Part shown: positions 30,485 to 40,457 of the stretch, in pieces | Layout: the number at the start of each line of letters is the position of its first letter | Position numbering within the stretch: the first letter of the stretch is position 1 | Source: Cepaea nemoralis | Lineage: Eukaryota > Mollusca > Gastropoda > Stylommatophora > Helicidae | Assembly (NCBI GenBank): GCA_014155875.1 | Contig: JACEFZ010027104.1 | Coordinates: 398,501 to 462,500 of the forward strand | Direction of reading: 5' to 3' | DNA: 64,000 nucleotides | The notes under the pieces: generated by a model | The model's input: only the letters and a program-made list of their open reading frames with translations | Told to the model about the DNA's origin: nothing | Database searches by the model: none | Program-made: the position numbers and the translations under genes

Positions 30485-32300
30485 TATGTTATGAGACACA
30501 TCCACCACCCACCAATACATCCCCCATTCACTCCAACTCCCCCACCCAACCCCACACACAACCCAGACACACATACATTCCCCCACCCATCCACCACGTC
30601 CCTACACCTACACATCTCCCCTCCCACACACACCTCCCACCCACCACATATCCCATCCACCCACACCCCAAGCACACATACATTCCCCAACTCACACATC
30701 CCCCACCCACTCACATCCACCCACCTACACACATCTCCCCACCTATTCACATATCCTCTAACCATCCCGTTACCCACCAACAATCACCCACCCACATATC
30801 CACCTCCACACACACTTTCAACCACCCAGCCAAACACATACCTCAGCCACACATCCCCCACGCATACACACACATCTCCCCGCCAACTCACATATCCAGC
30901 ACCTACCCACACACAAATTCCGCACCCACCCACATAATCTCCCATCTCCCCCAGCCCACTAACATATCCCGAACCCACCCATACAAACATACTCCACCAT
31001 CTCCTAATCTACACACACTCACCCACCCACATATCCTCTACCCAACCACACATCCTCTACCCACCCATCCCCCAACCAAACATCCCTTACCCACACACCC
31101 TTACCCATATACAATCACCCACCCACACATCATCTACCCAACCACACATCCTCCACCCAGCCATTCCCCAGCCACACATCCCTTAACCACACACCCCTAC
31201 CCATAAACACACACATCCCCACCCACACACAATCTCCCCACCCATACACACATCCCTCACACATATCCCCACCGACAACACATCCTCCATTCACACACAC
31301 ACACCTCCCATCTACGTACACACAACCCATACACACATTCCCCACCCATACACTCATCCCCTCATTCATCCATAGACACACGTACTTATCCCTCAACCAC
31401 TAACACCCACACATCCCTCACCCACTCATCACATACATACATCTCCTATCTACCCGCCCACACTCATGCACCCCAACCACCCATCTAAACACACATCCCC
31501 CACAATCACACACATCCTTTACCCACCCACACACCCAACGACACCCCCACCAACCCACACACACATCCTGTATCCACTCTCATCTCCCCTCCCACACAAC
31601 ACCACACCACACACATCCCAAAGACACATTCCTCACCCACACACACATCTCCCCACACATCTCCTACCCATCCACACATCCCCAACTACAATCACCCTCA
31701 CTACCCACACATACATCCTCCATCCAGCCACACACACCCCACCCACCCAGACATATCCTCCACCCACACACTCACATCCCCAAATCCATCACCCACGCCC
31801 AGCACGCACTCCTCCCCCAACCCACACACTCTCCCACACACACCCCGTCCCCACACACTCACCCATACATCTCTCACCCACACACACACTCCCCACCCAT
31901 CCACCCAAACATCCCACACGCATAAACATCCCTCACCCACACACATCCCCAAACCCACAACCACCCCCACCTGCACACATCTCCCACCCACCACATATCT
32001 TCCACACCCACATCTCCTCACCAACACATATATCCCCACCCATCCCATAACCCACCAACAATCATCCACCCACATATCCTCCTCCATCCACTCACTCACA
32101 ACACCTAGCCAAACACACATCCCCACTCACACACACATCTCCCCGCCAACCCATACATCCCGCACGTACTCACACACAAATCCCGCACCCACCCACACAA
32201 TACCACCCCGCCCGCCCACCCACACATCCTGAGCCACCCACACACATCACGAATCTACCCACACACATATCCCCCACCATCCCCCAACCTACTATTACCA
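30485..32300. repeat. 1.8-kb C/A-rich degenerate low-complexity block
   Basis: Degenerate repeats of 'cacccacacacatccc' and relatives. The plus strand is almost devoid of G across 1.8 kb. The long open frames on the plus strand (for example 30445-31206 and 31466-32050, rich in Thr, Pro and His) and the Gly/Val/Trp-rich frames on the minus strand exist because the composition excludes stop codons. They should not be called genes. Confidence 0.92.
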
Positions 32301-32415
32301 CACTTTACACACACATACAGTGACGATTGTCGTGAGCATTCTCGCACAATTGTAAAGAAAATGGAGAAAAATTGTACATATACATTTTGTAACTTAAAAA
32401 TTAGTAATGCAATTC

Positions 32416-32416
<1 letters not shown>

Positions 32417-32488
<72 letters not shown>

Positions 32489-32554
32489 GTTTCTCTCTCT
32501 CGCTCTGTATCTCTCTCTCTTCTTACACACACACACACACACACGAACACACGA

Positions 32555-32627
<73 letters not shown>

Positions 32628-32660
32628 CATACATACGCACACACAGGCAAACACACTCAC
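32417..32660. repeat. Compound microsatellite (TC)n-(AC)n-(TA)n
   Basis: Successive tracts of TC (32418-32520), AC with ACGA interruptions (32524-32580), TA (32580-32622) and TACA. These give spurious frames on both strands. Confidence 0.96.
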
Positions 32661-32967
32661 CACTCCCTTACTCACTCACACTCACTAACTCTCTAACTCA
32701 CTCTACAGTAGTGTGCATGCGATTATATTATACATGATAAAATCAAGTGCTATACAAAACGATACCTCGTAATATGAAAGAATACATAAAAAAATATGGA
32801 ATAGCATATTACATGACATGCGTGCGCTCCACCCATCCATCCACACACTCCACCCTTCCATCCACACACATACACGCTGCCTCATATAATCACTAAAACT
32901 GATATGAATAAACTCCCACACTTTTCACACGTACACACTGTCGACTATCGTAAGAATCCTTACAAGA

Positions 32968-32970
32968 ACA

Positions 32971-33047
<77 letters not shown>
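32968..33047. repeat. (GA)n microsatellite
   Basis: An uninterrupted run of GA of about 78 bp. Confidence 0.97.
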
Positions 33048-33049
<2 letters not shown>

Positions 33050-33716
33050 GTACTATGGTTACTGATTCTTTAACACGACAACACTACGATCCTCGCCCAA
33101 TGGATGAGATGAAATGATAATGACGCACGAATTCGTATTGTCCGGTTGTTCCAGACACAAGTAAATATGATACATTCACGGACGTGGAATTGGCAGCCGG
33201 CAAACTTAGTGATCAAGGTAAGTCAACTACACCCTTTTCGTTATGAATATGATTTTATACAAAACTGCAAATAAAATACTTTAACCGGTGCTAGGACGAA
33301 CGCATAGTAAAAGTCTCGATTCTTTCCTGTTCAAGAACATATTTACGGTTCAATATGGCAAAACGTACCCTGCACAAATATTTCTGTGAAAGGGTGAAGA
33401 GGTTAAAGCTCACATATCCTAGGCCATATCTCGGAAAATGAAATAATTTGCCCATATTAAACGTCACAATGTGTAAGAAAGAATACTATTGGAGGGTATG
33501 GATCCTGGAAAAACAGACAAGGGTTGACAATCACAAGGGTGGGCATTAAAGACACCCTGGATACGACAATGCATAAGGAAATGAAATGTTGAAGAATCGA
33601 GACAATTTCCAAGGGGTTGTGATGAGTGCGACGTTCTACAATGGTCTAACAACTAGATGTTGAATGCATGCTATTCTTGCCGTATCATAAACTAGACTGC
33701 CTTAATTATAAAATTA
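33048..33716. other. Gene-free stretch
   Basis: About 670 bp with no convincing reading frame, repeat copy or RNA-like structure. Confidence 0.45.
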
Positions 33717-33723
33717 GTGGAAC

Positions 33724-34034
33724 GTAGGTCAGCATGGCCGAATGGATAAGAACCTGTGTTCTTACACATAAGGTGTGCCGATGCCAAGGTAAGGGGTTCA
33801 ACCCCTACACCGGACAGTTAGACTAAAATGTTGACCTGTCGTCCTTGACTTGGGGACGTAAATTACAAGTACCTCTGAAGTCGGAGTTGGTTCGCCCGAT
33901 GACGAGGGACACTGTTAATGGGGAAAGCTAATCCACACGCAAAATTCAGTCCAGCACTGTTAGGGGTAGTGTGTATGGACTACGCTTGATGTTAAAGCGA
34001 GTGAACGCAAAATAAAAAAAATAAAAAAAAAATT
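33724..34034 (+). mobile_element. SINE-2, complete copy (tRNA-derived, A-rich tail)
   Basis: The head 'gtcagcatggccgaatggat' (A-box TGGCCGAATGG) and 'gggGTTCAACCCctacaccg' (B-box) has the look of a class II (Ser/Leu-like) tRNA. A body of about 200 bp follows and a tail 'aaaataaaaaaaataaaaaa'. A 7-bp GTGGAAC lies on both sides (33717-33723, 34035-34041) and fits a target duplication. The reverse copy at 26389-26682 confirms a family. Confidence 0.85.
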
Positions 34035-34041
34035 GTGGAAC

Positions 34042-34514
34042 TGCAGTGACTACATTAAATAATTGGAACTGGATGAGAAGAATAACAAGATTAAAGACAA
34101 ATGAGAACAACGTAGAGAACATGAAAATTTGATAAATGTGTACCACAGCCTGGGATTTTGAGCTAAGGAGCAAAATGTTTTTTTTTAAATTTTCCCTGCA
34201 AATTTTCATTTTCTCTTTATTCTGTAATGCAAAGCTGCATTACTTTGCGTTATTCTATATTGTCTTAATTATAGCACGTCGGAGAGAGATACAGTGATGA
34301 ATACTTTGACGTGGAAACATCTCCGGATCATCACAACGGGTGGTTGCTTTTCAGGAAGCCAATGTGAAGTCAGGCAACTGAGTTAGTGCACTGTTTAGTT
34401 GGCTTAATATCAACACAGTTCTTTAAGGTCCGTTCTCATCAACGACGGGCTTTAAATATTTGTGGGACAGTGACCACTCTGGGGTCCACTCATCCTCGTA
34501 AACTGGGTGAAAGT
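34042..34514. other. Gene-free stretch
   Basis: No recognisable gene. Small frames overlap on both strands without domain content. Confidence 0.45.
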
Positions 34515-34600
34515 CGTTACATGTCTGTTACAGGACATCGAAATCAACCCCTGCATGGTTTGATTGTTGTGATTTTCTATTCAACATGATACTTGTCATA
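34515..34600 (-). mobile_element. SINE-1 body fragment, diverged
   Basis: 'cgttacatgtctgttacagg' + 'acatcgaaatcaacccctgc' and 'ttgattgttgtgattttct' follow the SINE-1 3' body order with many differences. No head is present. Confidence 0.45.
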
Positions 34601-34654
34601 ATTTCATGGAATTTTCTGGAAAAGTGAGAAGAAAAGGAGAAAGAACTGAGCACC

Positions 34655-34826
34655 CATTCATTCATTCATTCAGTAGCACGTCCTTTGCAGAATCCCATAA
34701 CAACCTTCCGGAAATCCTCTCGATCATAAGCAAGATGTCCCGCGTCCGATACACCCATCTGGAGATCATCCGCCACATCCTGCACCCATCTGTTCTTTGG
34801 CCTTCCCCTTCCCCTTCCAGGCATGT
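34655..34826 (-). pseudogene. LINE-D C-terminus and (GAAT)n tail (beyond the LINE-B insertion)
   Basis: The minus strand encodes 'GRGRGRPKNRWVQDVADDLQ', 'MGVSDAGHLAYDREDFRKV' and '...CKGRATE' with a stop, followed by (GAAT)n at 34655-34675. It continues the LINE-D reading that breaks off at 37440 ('RTIMEGYMPG'). The 2.6-kb LINE-B in between is therefore a nested insertion. Confidence 0.82.
34816..34826. repeat. Target duplication of nested LINE-B (left)
   Basis: TCCAGGCATGT occurs here and at 37429-37439, exactly flanking LINE-B. It belongs to the LINE-D coding sequence. Confidence 0.85.
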
Positions 34827-37428
34827 CAATCAATCAATCAATCATGTGCCATGCCGGAAAGCGTGGGCGGTCATGATTCGCCATTTCACTCGATCACCAG
34901 AGTCGTGGATCAGCTCAGTGTTCCTGTCTCGTCCATGCCATGTGGCCAAGCCATCCAGGTATTTTCCTCTCGGTCTTCCTCTTGGTCTGTTCCCTTCGAT
35001 CTTGCCAGCTGTCACTAAGTTCTCCAGTCCATTTCTTCTCATAACATGTCCAAAAAATTTTGACTGTCTACGTCTAATTTCTCTAATCAATCTACGATTT
35101 TCATTTGTCTCTTGTAGTACTTGGTCATTGGTTTTTCTATCTGTCCATGGTATTCTTTGCATTTTCCTCAGAAACCACATTTCTGCAGCCATCAGATGTT
35201 TTTCAGCTTGACTGCACATTGTCCAAGTTTCACATCCATACAAAAGAACAGGCTCTATGTATCCCCTCAACACTCTTTTTCTCGTTTCAATTGACATCTT
35301 TTTATTGGTTAGAATGTTTTTCATCTTGCTAAAGGCTACTTTCGCAATGGCGATTCTTGTTCTAATCTCTTCAAGGCATCTGCCATCAGATGTTATGACT
35401 GTTCCGAGATAATTGAACCGATTCACTTGTTGAAGAATATTCCCATTTACTTGTATATTACATTGTGGTACTTCGTTCTTCCTTGTGACGACCATAACCT
35501 GTGTCTTCCTACAATTTAATTCCAACCCCAGCTGCTCACTGTGTACAACCACAGCGTCTACTAATTGTTGCAGATCCTGTTCATTGTCTGCAATCAATAC
35601 TGTATCATCTGCATATCTAATGTTATTTATGTTTCGTCCTCCAATGCTGATTCCATTTAGGTCTTCTACATTTCTGAAAATATTTTCACTGTATAGGGAA
35701 AAAAGATCTGGAGACATTACACATCCCTGCCTAACACCTCTCTTAATAGGTTGGTATTGTCCTACTTCATTATCAATTCTTATGGCAGCTTGTTGTTTCC
35801 AATATATGTTTTTTATAAGTCTAATGTCTTTCCCATCAATTTGTAGATCTGCAAGCATATCCACAATGTTGACATGTCTAACTCTATCAAAAGCCTTTGT
35901 GTAGTCAATAAAGCAAAGATGTATATCCTTGTTTACTTCTAAAGCACGTTCAATAACTGTTCGCAGCATATACACAGCATTTACTGTACCCTTTCCTTCT
36001 ACAAAACCACATTGTTCTTCCCCTATTTCAGGTTGTATTTTCTTCCTCACTCTTTGCATGATAATTCGTAACAAAATCTTTGTGATGTGACTCATTATAC
36101 TAATTGTTCTATGTTGATCACATTCTAAGGTTCCTGATTTCTTTGGGATTGCAATAAATACAGAATTACATAATTCAGAAGGTATATCTCCAGTATCATA
36201 TAATGTGTTCAGCAGTCTAGTGACTTGTTCTAGACCAAATTCTTCTAAAGCTTTAATCATTTCTGTTGTGATGTTATCTGCACCGGGGGCCTTGCCAGCT
36301 TTCATATGCTTAAGAACATTTTGAACCTCCATCTTTAAAATTGCTGGTCCTTCATTATTAAATCTAATAGCATACTGTTCCTCTCTGTTATCATTATACA
36401 GGTCTTTCACATAATCTGTCCAGACATGTAGAATCTGATCTTTTTCTATTATGATTTTGCCATCTTTAGTTTTTAGACAGCCTGTTGATGTACTTGTTCT
36501 TTTATTAGTAAGCTCCTGAATTCTTTTGTGTACTAATTTGGTATTTTGACTGTTGTGTTGTTTTTCAATTTCTAAGCACTTTTCCTCAAGCCATGATTCT
36601 TTTGCCTTCCTACATAATATTCTGACTTGTCTGTGAATTTCTTCATATTTGGCAGGATTATTTTTGTTGAGTCTTCTTGTTTCCATTAAGTGTAAAATTT
36701 CCTCAGTCATCCATTTCTTACGACCCACCTTCTTTAATTTTGGAATAGTTGTTTCTGCAGCCACATTGATTGAATTCTTTAGCATTTCCCATTGATCATC
36801 CACATCCTGGAATAGGATCTCTAGATCAGACAATATTTCAAATCTGTTCTGTACTTCTATGTTGAATTTGTTTTGTATTTCCTTGTCATTACTCAATGTA
36901 CACAAATCATATTTAGTGTTCCCTGTTGTATACTTGACTTTCTTCAACTTTATCCTCAATGTTCCTGTGAGTAATCTGTGGTCACTATAACAATCAGCAC
37001 TGGGAACTGTTTTTGCTACTGTTAGGGCGTTTCTAAATCTTCTGCTAATGAGAATGTAGTCAATCTGGTTTCTAATCCTGCTATCAGGACTCCTCCATGT
37101 CCATAATCTTCTAGGGTGTTGTTTGAAATAGGTGTTTCCTACAATCATTTCCTGTTCTTTTGCCCACTCTACTAGTCTGTATCCTCTTTCATTTCTCTCT
37201 CCTAAACCATAGTTTCCTACTGTGTATCTATCCCCTTGATTTCCTACTTTTGCATTGAAGTCCCCTATTATGATGTTTATTTCTGAATTTTTACATTTCT
37301 TTAAGGCAGACTCTATGTCATTATAAAATTCCTGTACACTATCTTCACTAGACTCTCCTGTTGGGGCATATACTTGAATAACATTTATGTTAAAAGGTCT
37401 GCCACTCAATTTAACTAGTAATACTCTG
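34827..37428 (-). mobile_element. LINE-B, 5'-truncated, nested in LINE-D
   Basis: A 2.6-kb insertion flanked by an 11-bp target duplication. On the minus strand it starts within the endonuclease coding region, ends at the stop codon and is followed only by a (TGAT)n tail (34827-34842). There is almost no 3' UTR. The same terminus with other short-repeat tails is seen at 14921-14934, 28633-28678 and 47518-47530. Confidence 0.9.
34842..37427 (-). CDS. LINE-B endonuclease-reverse transcriptase, 5'-truncated but open
   Basis: About 861 codons without a stop. The endonuclease lacks its N-terminal about 90 residues and starts '..VLLVKLSGRPFNINVIQVY', then 'IIIGDFNAKVG', 'IDYILISRR' and 'YSDHRLL'. 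A long linker has 'KKWMTEEILHLMETRR'. The RT motifs are 'MKAGKAPGADNIT', 'SELCNSVFIAIPKKSG', 'EQCGFVEGKGT', 'FIDYTKAFDRV', 'GVRQGCVMSPDLFSLYSE', 'RYADDTVLIAD' and 'YLGTVIT'. The C-terminus 'FGHVMRR...GRPRGKYLDGLA' ends 'RHGT'. The intact RT frame implies recent insertion, but with the endonuclease N-terminus and 5' leader missing it cannot retrotranspose on its own. It resembles proteins often annotated as craniofacial development protein 2-like. Confidence 0.9.
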   Translation of the reverse strand, partial: RVLLVKLSGRPFNINVIQVYAPTGESSEDSVQEFYNDIESALKKCKNSEINIIIGDFNAKVGNQGDRYTVGNYGLGERNERGYRLVEWAKEQEMIVGNTYFKQHPRRLWTWRSPDSRIRNQIDYILISRRFRNALTVAKTVPSADCYSDHRLLTGTLRIKLKKVKYTTGNTKYDLCTLSNDKEIQNKFNIEVQNRFEILSDLEILFQDVDDQWEMLKNSINVAAETTIPKLKKVGRKKWMTEEILHLMETRRLNKNNPAKYEEIHRQVRILCRKAKESWLEEKCLEIEKQHNSQNTKLVHKRIQELTNKRTSTSTGCLKTKDGKIIIEKDQILHVWTDYVKDLYNDNREEQYAIRFNNEGPAILKMEVQNVLKHMKAGKAPGADNITTEMIKALEEFGLEQVTRLLNTLYDTGDIPSELCNSVFIAIPKKSGTLECDQHRTISIMSHITKILLRIIMQRVRKKIQPEIGEEQCGFVEGKGTVNAVYMLRTVIERALEVNKDIHLCFIDYTKAFDRVRHVNIVDMLADLQIDGKDIRLIKNIYWKQQAAIRIDNEVGQYQPIKRGVRQGCVMSPDLFSLYSENIFRNVEDLNGISIGGRNINNIRYADDTVLIADNEQDLQQLVDAVVVHSEQLGLELNCRKTQVMVVTRKNEVPQCNIQVNGNILQQVNRFNYLGTVITSDGRCLEEIRTRIAIAKVAFSKMKNILTNKKMSIETRKRVLRGYIEPVLLYGCETWTMCSQAEKHLMAAEMWFLRKMQRIPWTDRKTNDQVLQETNENRRLIREIRRRQSKFFGHVMRRNGLENLVTAGKIEGNRPRGRPRGKYLDGLATWHGRDRNTELIHDSGDRVKWRIMTAHAFRHGT

Positions 37429-37439
37429 TCCAGGCATGT
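37429..37439. repeat. Target duplication of nested LINE-B (right)
   Basis: Second copy of TCCAGGCATGT, at the truncated 5' edge of LINE-B. Confidence 0.85.
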
Positions 37440-39040
37440 AACCCTCCATTATTGTTCTCTTCAAACTTTCATGACGTTTCAAGTGACCAAAATATTTCAA
37501 TTTTCTTTGGTTTATCGTCTTTAATAGCCAACCTTCTTCAATATTCAGCTCTTGAAGTATGGATGCATTTGTTCTTTTCTTTACCCAAGATATTCTTAGA
37601 ACTCGTCTGTTCAGCTTGTTTAGTAAGTGTCCAGGTCTCACAGGAATATGTTGCAATGGGAAAGATGCATGCTCTTAAAAATCTAATTTTTGTAGTTCTG
37701 TCTGTCACATTCCATAATGTATTCAGTTGGTTTAGTCTTTGAAGAGCAATTGATAGTCGTCGTTTAATTTCTTTCATTGTGTCACCGTTGTTGGTAATCA
37801 ATGACCCAAGATATTCAAAATTTTCCACCTTCTCCAATTTTTCCTCATTACCATATATTTCTTTCTCCATAATGGTTTTATTATTTTTTTTAAACTACCC
37901 CTATTATAATTGTTTTTGCTATGTTAAGATATAAGTTGTGATTTTCACTATTCAATTGGGTTGAGGCTATTAGGTTTTCTATACCAATCTGTGTTGTGGA
38001 TAGCAATACTGTATCTTCAGTATACCGAATTTCTGGTATATCATGACCACCGATATTTAAGGCATCATATAGCTCCCTGTTTATATCATCTATTACATTT
38101 CTCATATTTTAGGCGTGCAGGTTAAAAAAATAGGGGGACAGCACACATCTCTGACGGACTCTTTGCTTTATGTCAAACCAATCTGATGTCTCTCCATCTA
38201 TTCTAACCGCTGCTTGTTGGTCTACATAGAGCATTCTTATGAGTTGTATTACATGTGATGGAAAGCCCATATTCCTCATGATTTCCCAAAGTTTCTTATG
38301 TTGTACACAGTCAAATGCCTTTGAATAATCCACAAAACATGAGAATAGGTTTACATTAAATACTCTGCACTTCTCTATTATTAAACGCATATTGAGAATG
38401 TGATCTCTTGTTCCTCTTCCTTGTCTAAATCCAGCTTGAACCACATTAATCTCTTCTTCAATTTTCTTACGACGTCTTCCCATTATGATGCTTAGTAGAA
38501 TTTTACTTGCATGACTGATCAAGGTAACAGTTGTATAGTTGGTGCATAATTTCAGGTTCCCTTTTTTTGGTATTGGAATGAAGATAGTTCTCCTCCAATC
38601 TTTTGGCTATATATAACATTTCCATATCTTTTTACATAATGCGTGATAGATTTTTAATCTTTCTTCTCTTCCCGCTTTAATTAGCTCAGCTGGTATCTCA
38701 TCACATCCAGGAGATTTACCATTCTTCAGGTGCTTTATAGCCCAAGCAATTTCATCTAATGAGGGTTCAGGTTCTGTCGCTGCTGTCGTTGGCTCATGTA
38801 TCTCATTCATATCCTCACTGTCACTCATATCATACATTCCACTGCAGTACTCTTGCCATCTTTCTAGAATTTGTCTAGATTCTGTTAAGGTATTTCCCAT
38901 CTTGTCACAGATAACATTCAACTGAGGTTGAACATTTCTTTTCAATAACTTCCTTTCTTTGAACATTTCGTAATAAGCACCCACACCCTCATTATTCCGT
39001 GATCTGTATTCGAATTTGTGATGGCATGATCCTTCCAACC
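37440..39040 (-). pseudogene. LINE-D reverse transcriptase, decayed and interrupted
   Basis: Minus-strand pieces in order: 'GKSPGCDEIPAELIKAG', 'QAGFRQGRGTRDHILNMR', 'FVDYSKAFDCVQHKKLW' and 'IKQRVRQRCVLSPYFFN', where the family normally has GVRQGC. Then 'EIRYTEDTVLLS', where the YADD box has become YTED with one catalytic Asp lost, 'FEYLGSLIT', 'CETWTLTKQAE' and 'FGHLKRHESLKRTIMEG'. Frameshifts near 37600, 37880, 38107 and 38550 separate them. The element continues at 34655-34826 beyond LINE-B. The endonuclease part is missing upstream of about 39040. This is a different family from LINE-B but shares the overall layout. Confidence 0.85.
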
Positions 39041-39378
39041 GTTACGTCAGTATCAACATTGGAATTAAATTACACTTAATGAATGTAAAGTCATCCAGAA
39101 TACTGAACCAGTATTTACTAATTTCTCCGACATATTATACTATAGAGTGGAGGAGACAGCCTTATTGCAGATCAATGCATTTGTGTGAGCTCAAATGACA
39201 CCATTTTCAAAACGTAGTATGTGTGAATAGATACATTCCACTTTTACCAACACACCGACCGGTAAATGTTGAAGAAATATCTTTGAAAAATGGGCTGCCA
39301 AATGTTATTTTCGGCTTTGAAAAGAATCATGGAAATTAATCGTATATCGCTACAGTAATGTTTGTTAATTTGTTAATG
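39041..39378. other. Gene-free stretch
   Basis: Nothing recognisable lies between the oppositely oriented LINE-D and LINE-C pieces. Confidence 0.45.
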
Positions 39379-40074
39379 TTTGTTTGAAAATTAGCACAAG
39401 CAAAACAGAGGTAATGACTATAACTAAAGAAGAACAAACAGCAACAATTCACCTAAACGAACATCCCTTGAAACAAGTAAAGAGCTTCAAGTACCTAGGA
39501 AGTATAATATCATCAAATGGCAGATCAGAAGACGAGATCGAAAATAGGTGCAATAAGGCAAATCAACTCATTGGACAAATGGCACCAATACTAAAGAACA
39601 AACATGTATCAATAACTACTAAGAAAGCACTTTACAACACAATCTTCCTACCAACTCTGTGCTACCAATGCCAAACCTGGACAATGACAGAAAAAGAGAA
39701 AAGAAAAATCACAACAACAGAAATGAGGTTCCTGAGAAGAATACTCAACGTATCAAGAAGAGATAAGATCAGAAATGAAGAAATCAGGACTAAAGTGGGG
39801 GTTAAAGCTGCTCTAGATTTTATTAGGAAGCAGCAAGTCAAATGGTTTGGCCATGCAAGTAGGCTACCAGTCAACAGCATGCCACAACAAGCAATGCTGT
39901 ACAGACCAGATGGAAACAGAGGAAGAGGCCGACCACGTAAACGTTGGACGGAAGGAATAACAGAATCCATGGGAATGTCGATATACGAAGCCCATAACCG
40001 GGCACTCTCACGAAGTTTATACTTCACCTCGACACCGCAAGGTACAAGAGGAACATGATGAGATGAGATGAATG
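39379..40074 (+). pseudogene. LINE-C C-terminal fragment (5'-truncated)
   Basis: An open 224-codon frame: 'KISTSKTEVMTITKEEQ', 'KQVKSFKYLGSIISSNG', 'TLCYQCQTWTMTEKE', 'MRFLRRILNVSRRDKIRNEE', 'VKWFGHASRLP', 'GRGRPRKRW' and 'SRSLYFTSTPQGTRGT'. It ends in a stop followed at once by (GATGA)n. It begins just after the YxDD box, so no catalytic part remains. It is about 90% alike at protein level by eye to 55900-56560. Confidence 0.85.
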
Positions 40075-40405
40075 TTTGTTAAATGTATACCGAGTCAAAG
40101 AAACTAAACGTGTTTGGCTGTATTGGTATGTGTTCAGTGTATAAAGAATCACGGAGACTAAACATTTTTGGGTATAGCAGTAGTTTTACTATGTATAACA
40201 AGTCAATGGAACTAACCATTTTTGGTTAGGTGTAGCAGTATTTACTCAATGTACACCAAGTCAAGGAAATTGAACGTGTATGATTGTAATAGTATTCGAC
40301 CAATGTTTAGTGACCACAGGAAACTAAACATCTTTTAGCTAAATGTATAACGACTCAAGAAAACTAAAAGTGCTATTGTTTAGTATTTATTCAATGTAAA
40401 ATTAT
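40075..40405. repeat. Degenerate tandem repeat of about 60 bp
   Basis: Five or six diverged units following the pattern 'atgtataccgagtcaaagaa' + 'actaaacgtgtttggctgta' + 'ttggtat'. It lies in what would be the intron before the downstream exon. Confidence 0.7.
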
Positions 40406-40441
40406 TTGATTCGTTCAAAATCCTTCAATTATAATTTGTGT

Positions 40442-40457
40442 CTTTTTCATATATCAG
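40442..40457 (+). promoter_or_regulatory. Predicted splice acceptor
   Basis: The pyrimidine-rich 'tctttttcatatatcAG' ends at 40457, directly before protein-like sequence. The 17 codons upstream in the same frame have no protein character. It implies a phase-1 intron. Confidence 0.6.

Noticed and set aside
30445..32050. Long open frames (253 and 194 codons) rich in Thr, Pro and His
   Set aside because: They lie in C/A-only low-complexity DNA that cannot form stop codons readily. Other frames are also open and no domain is visible.
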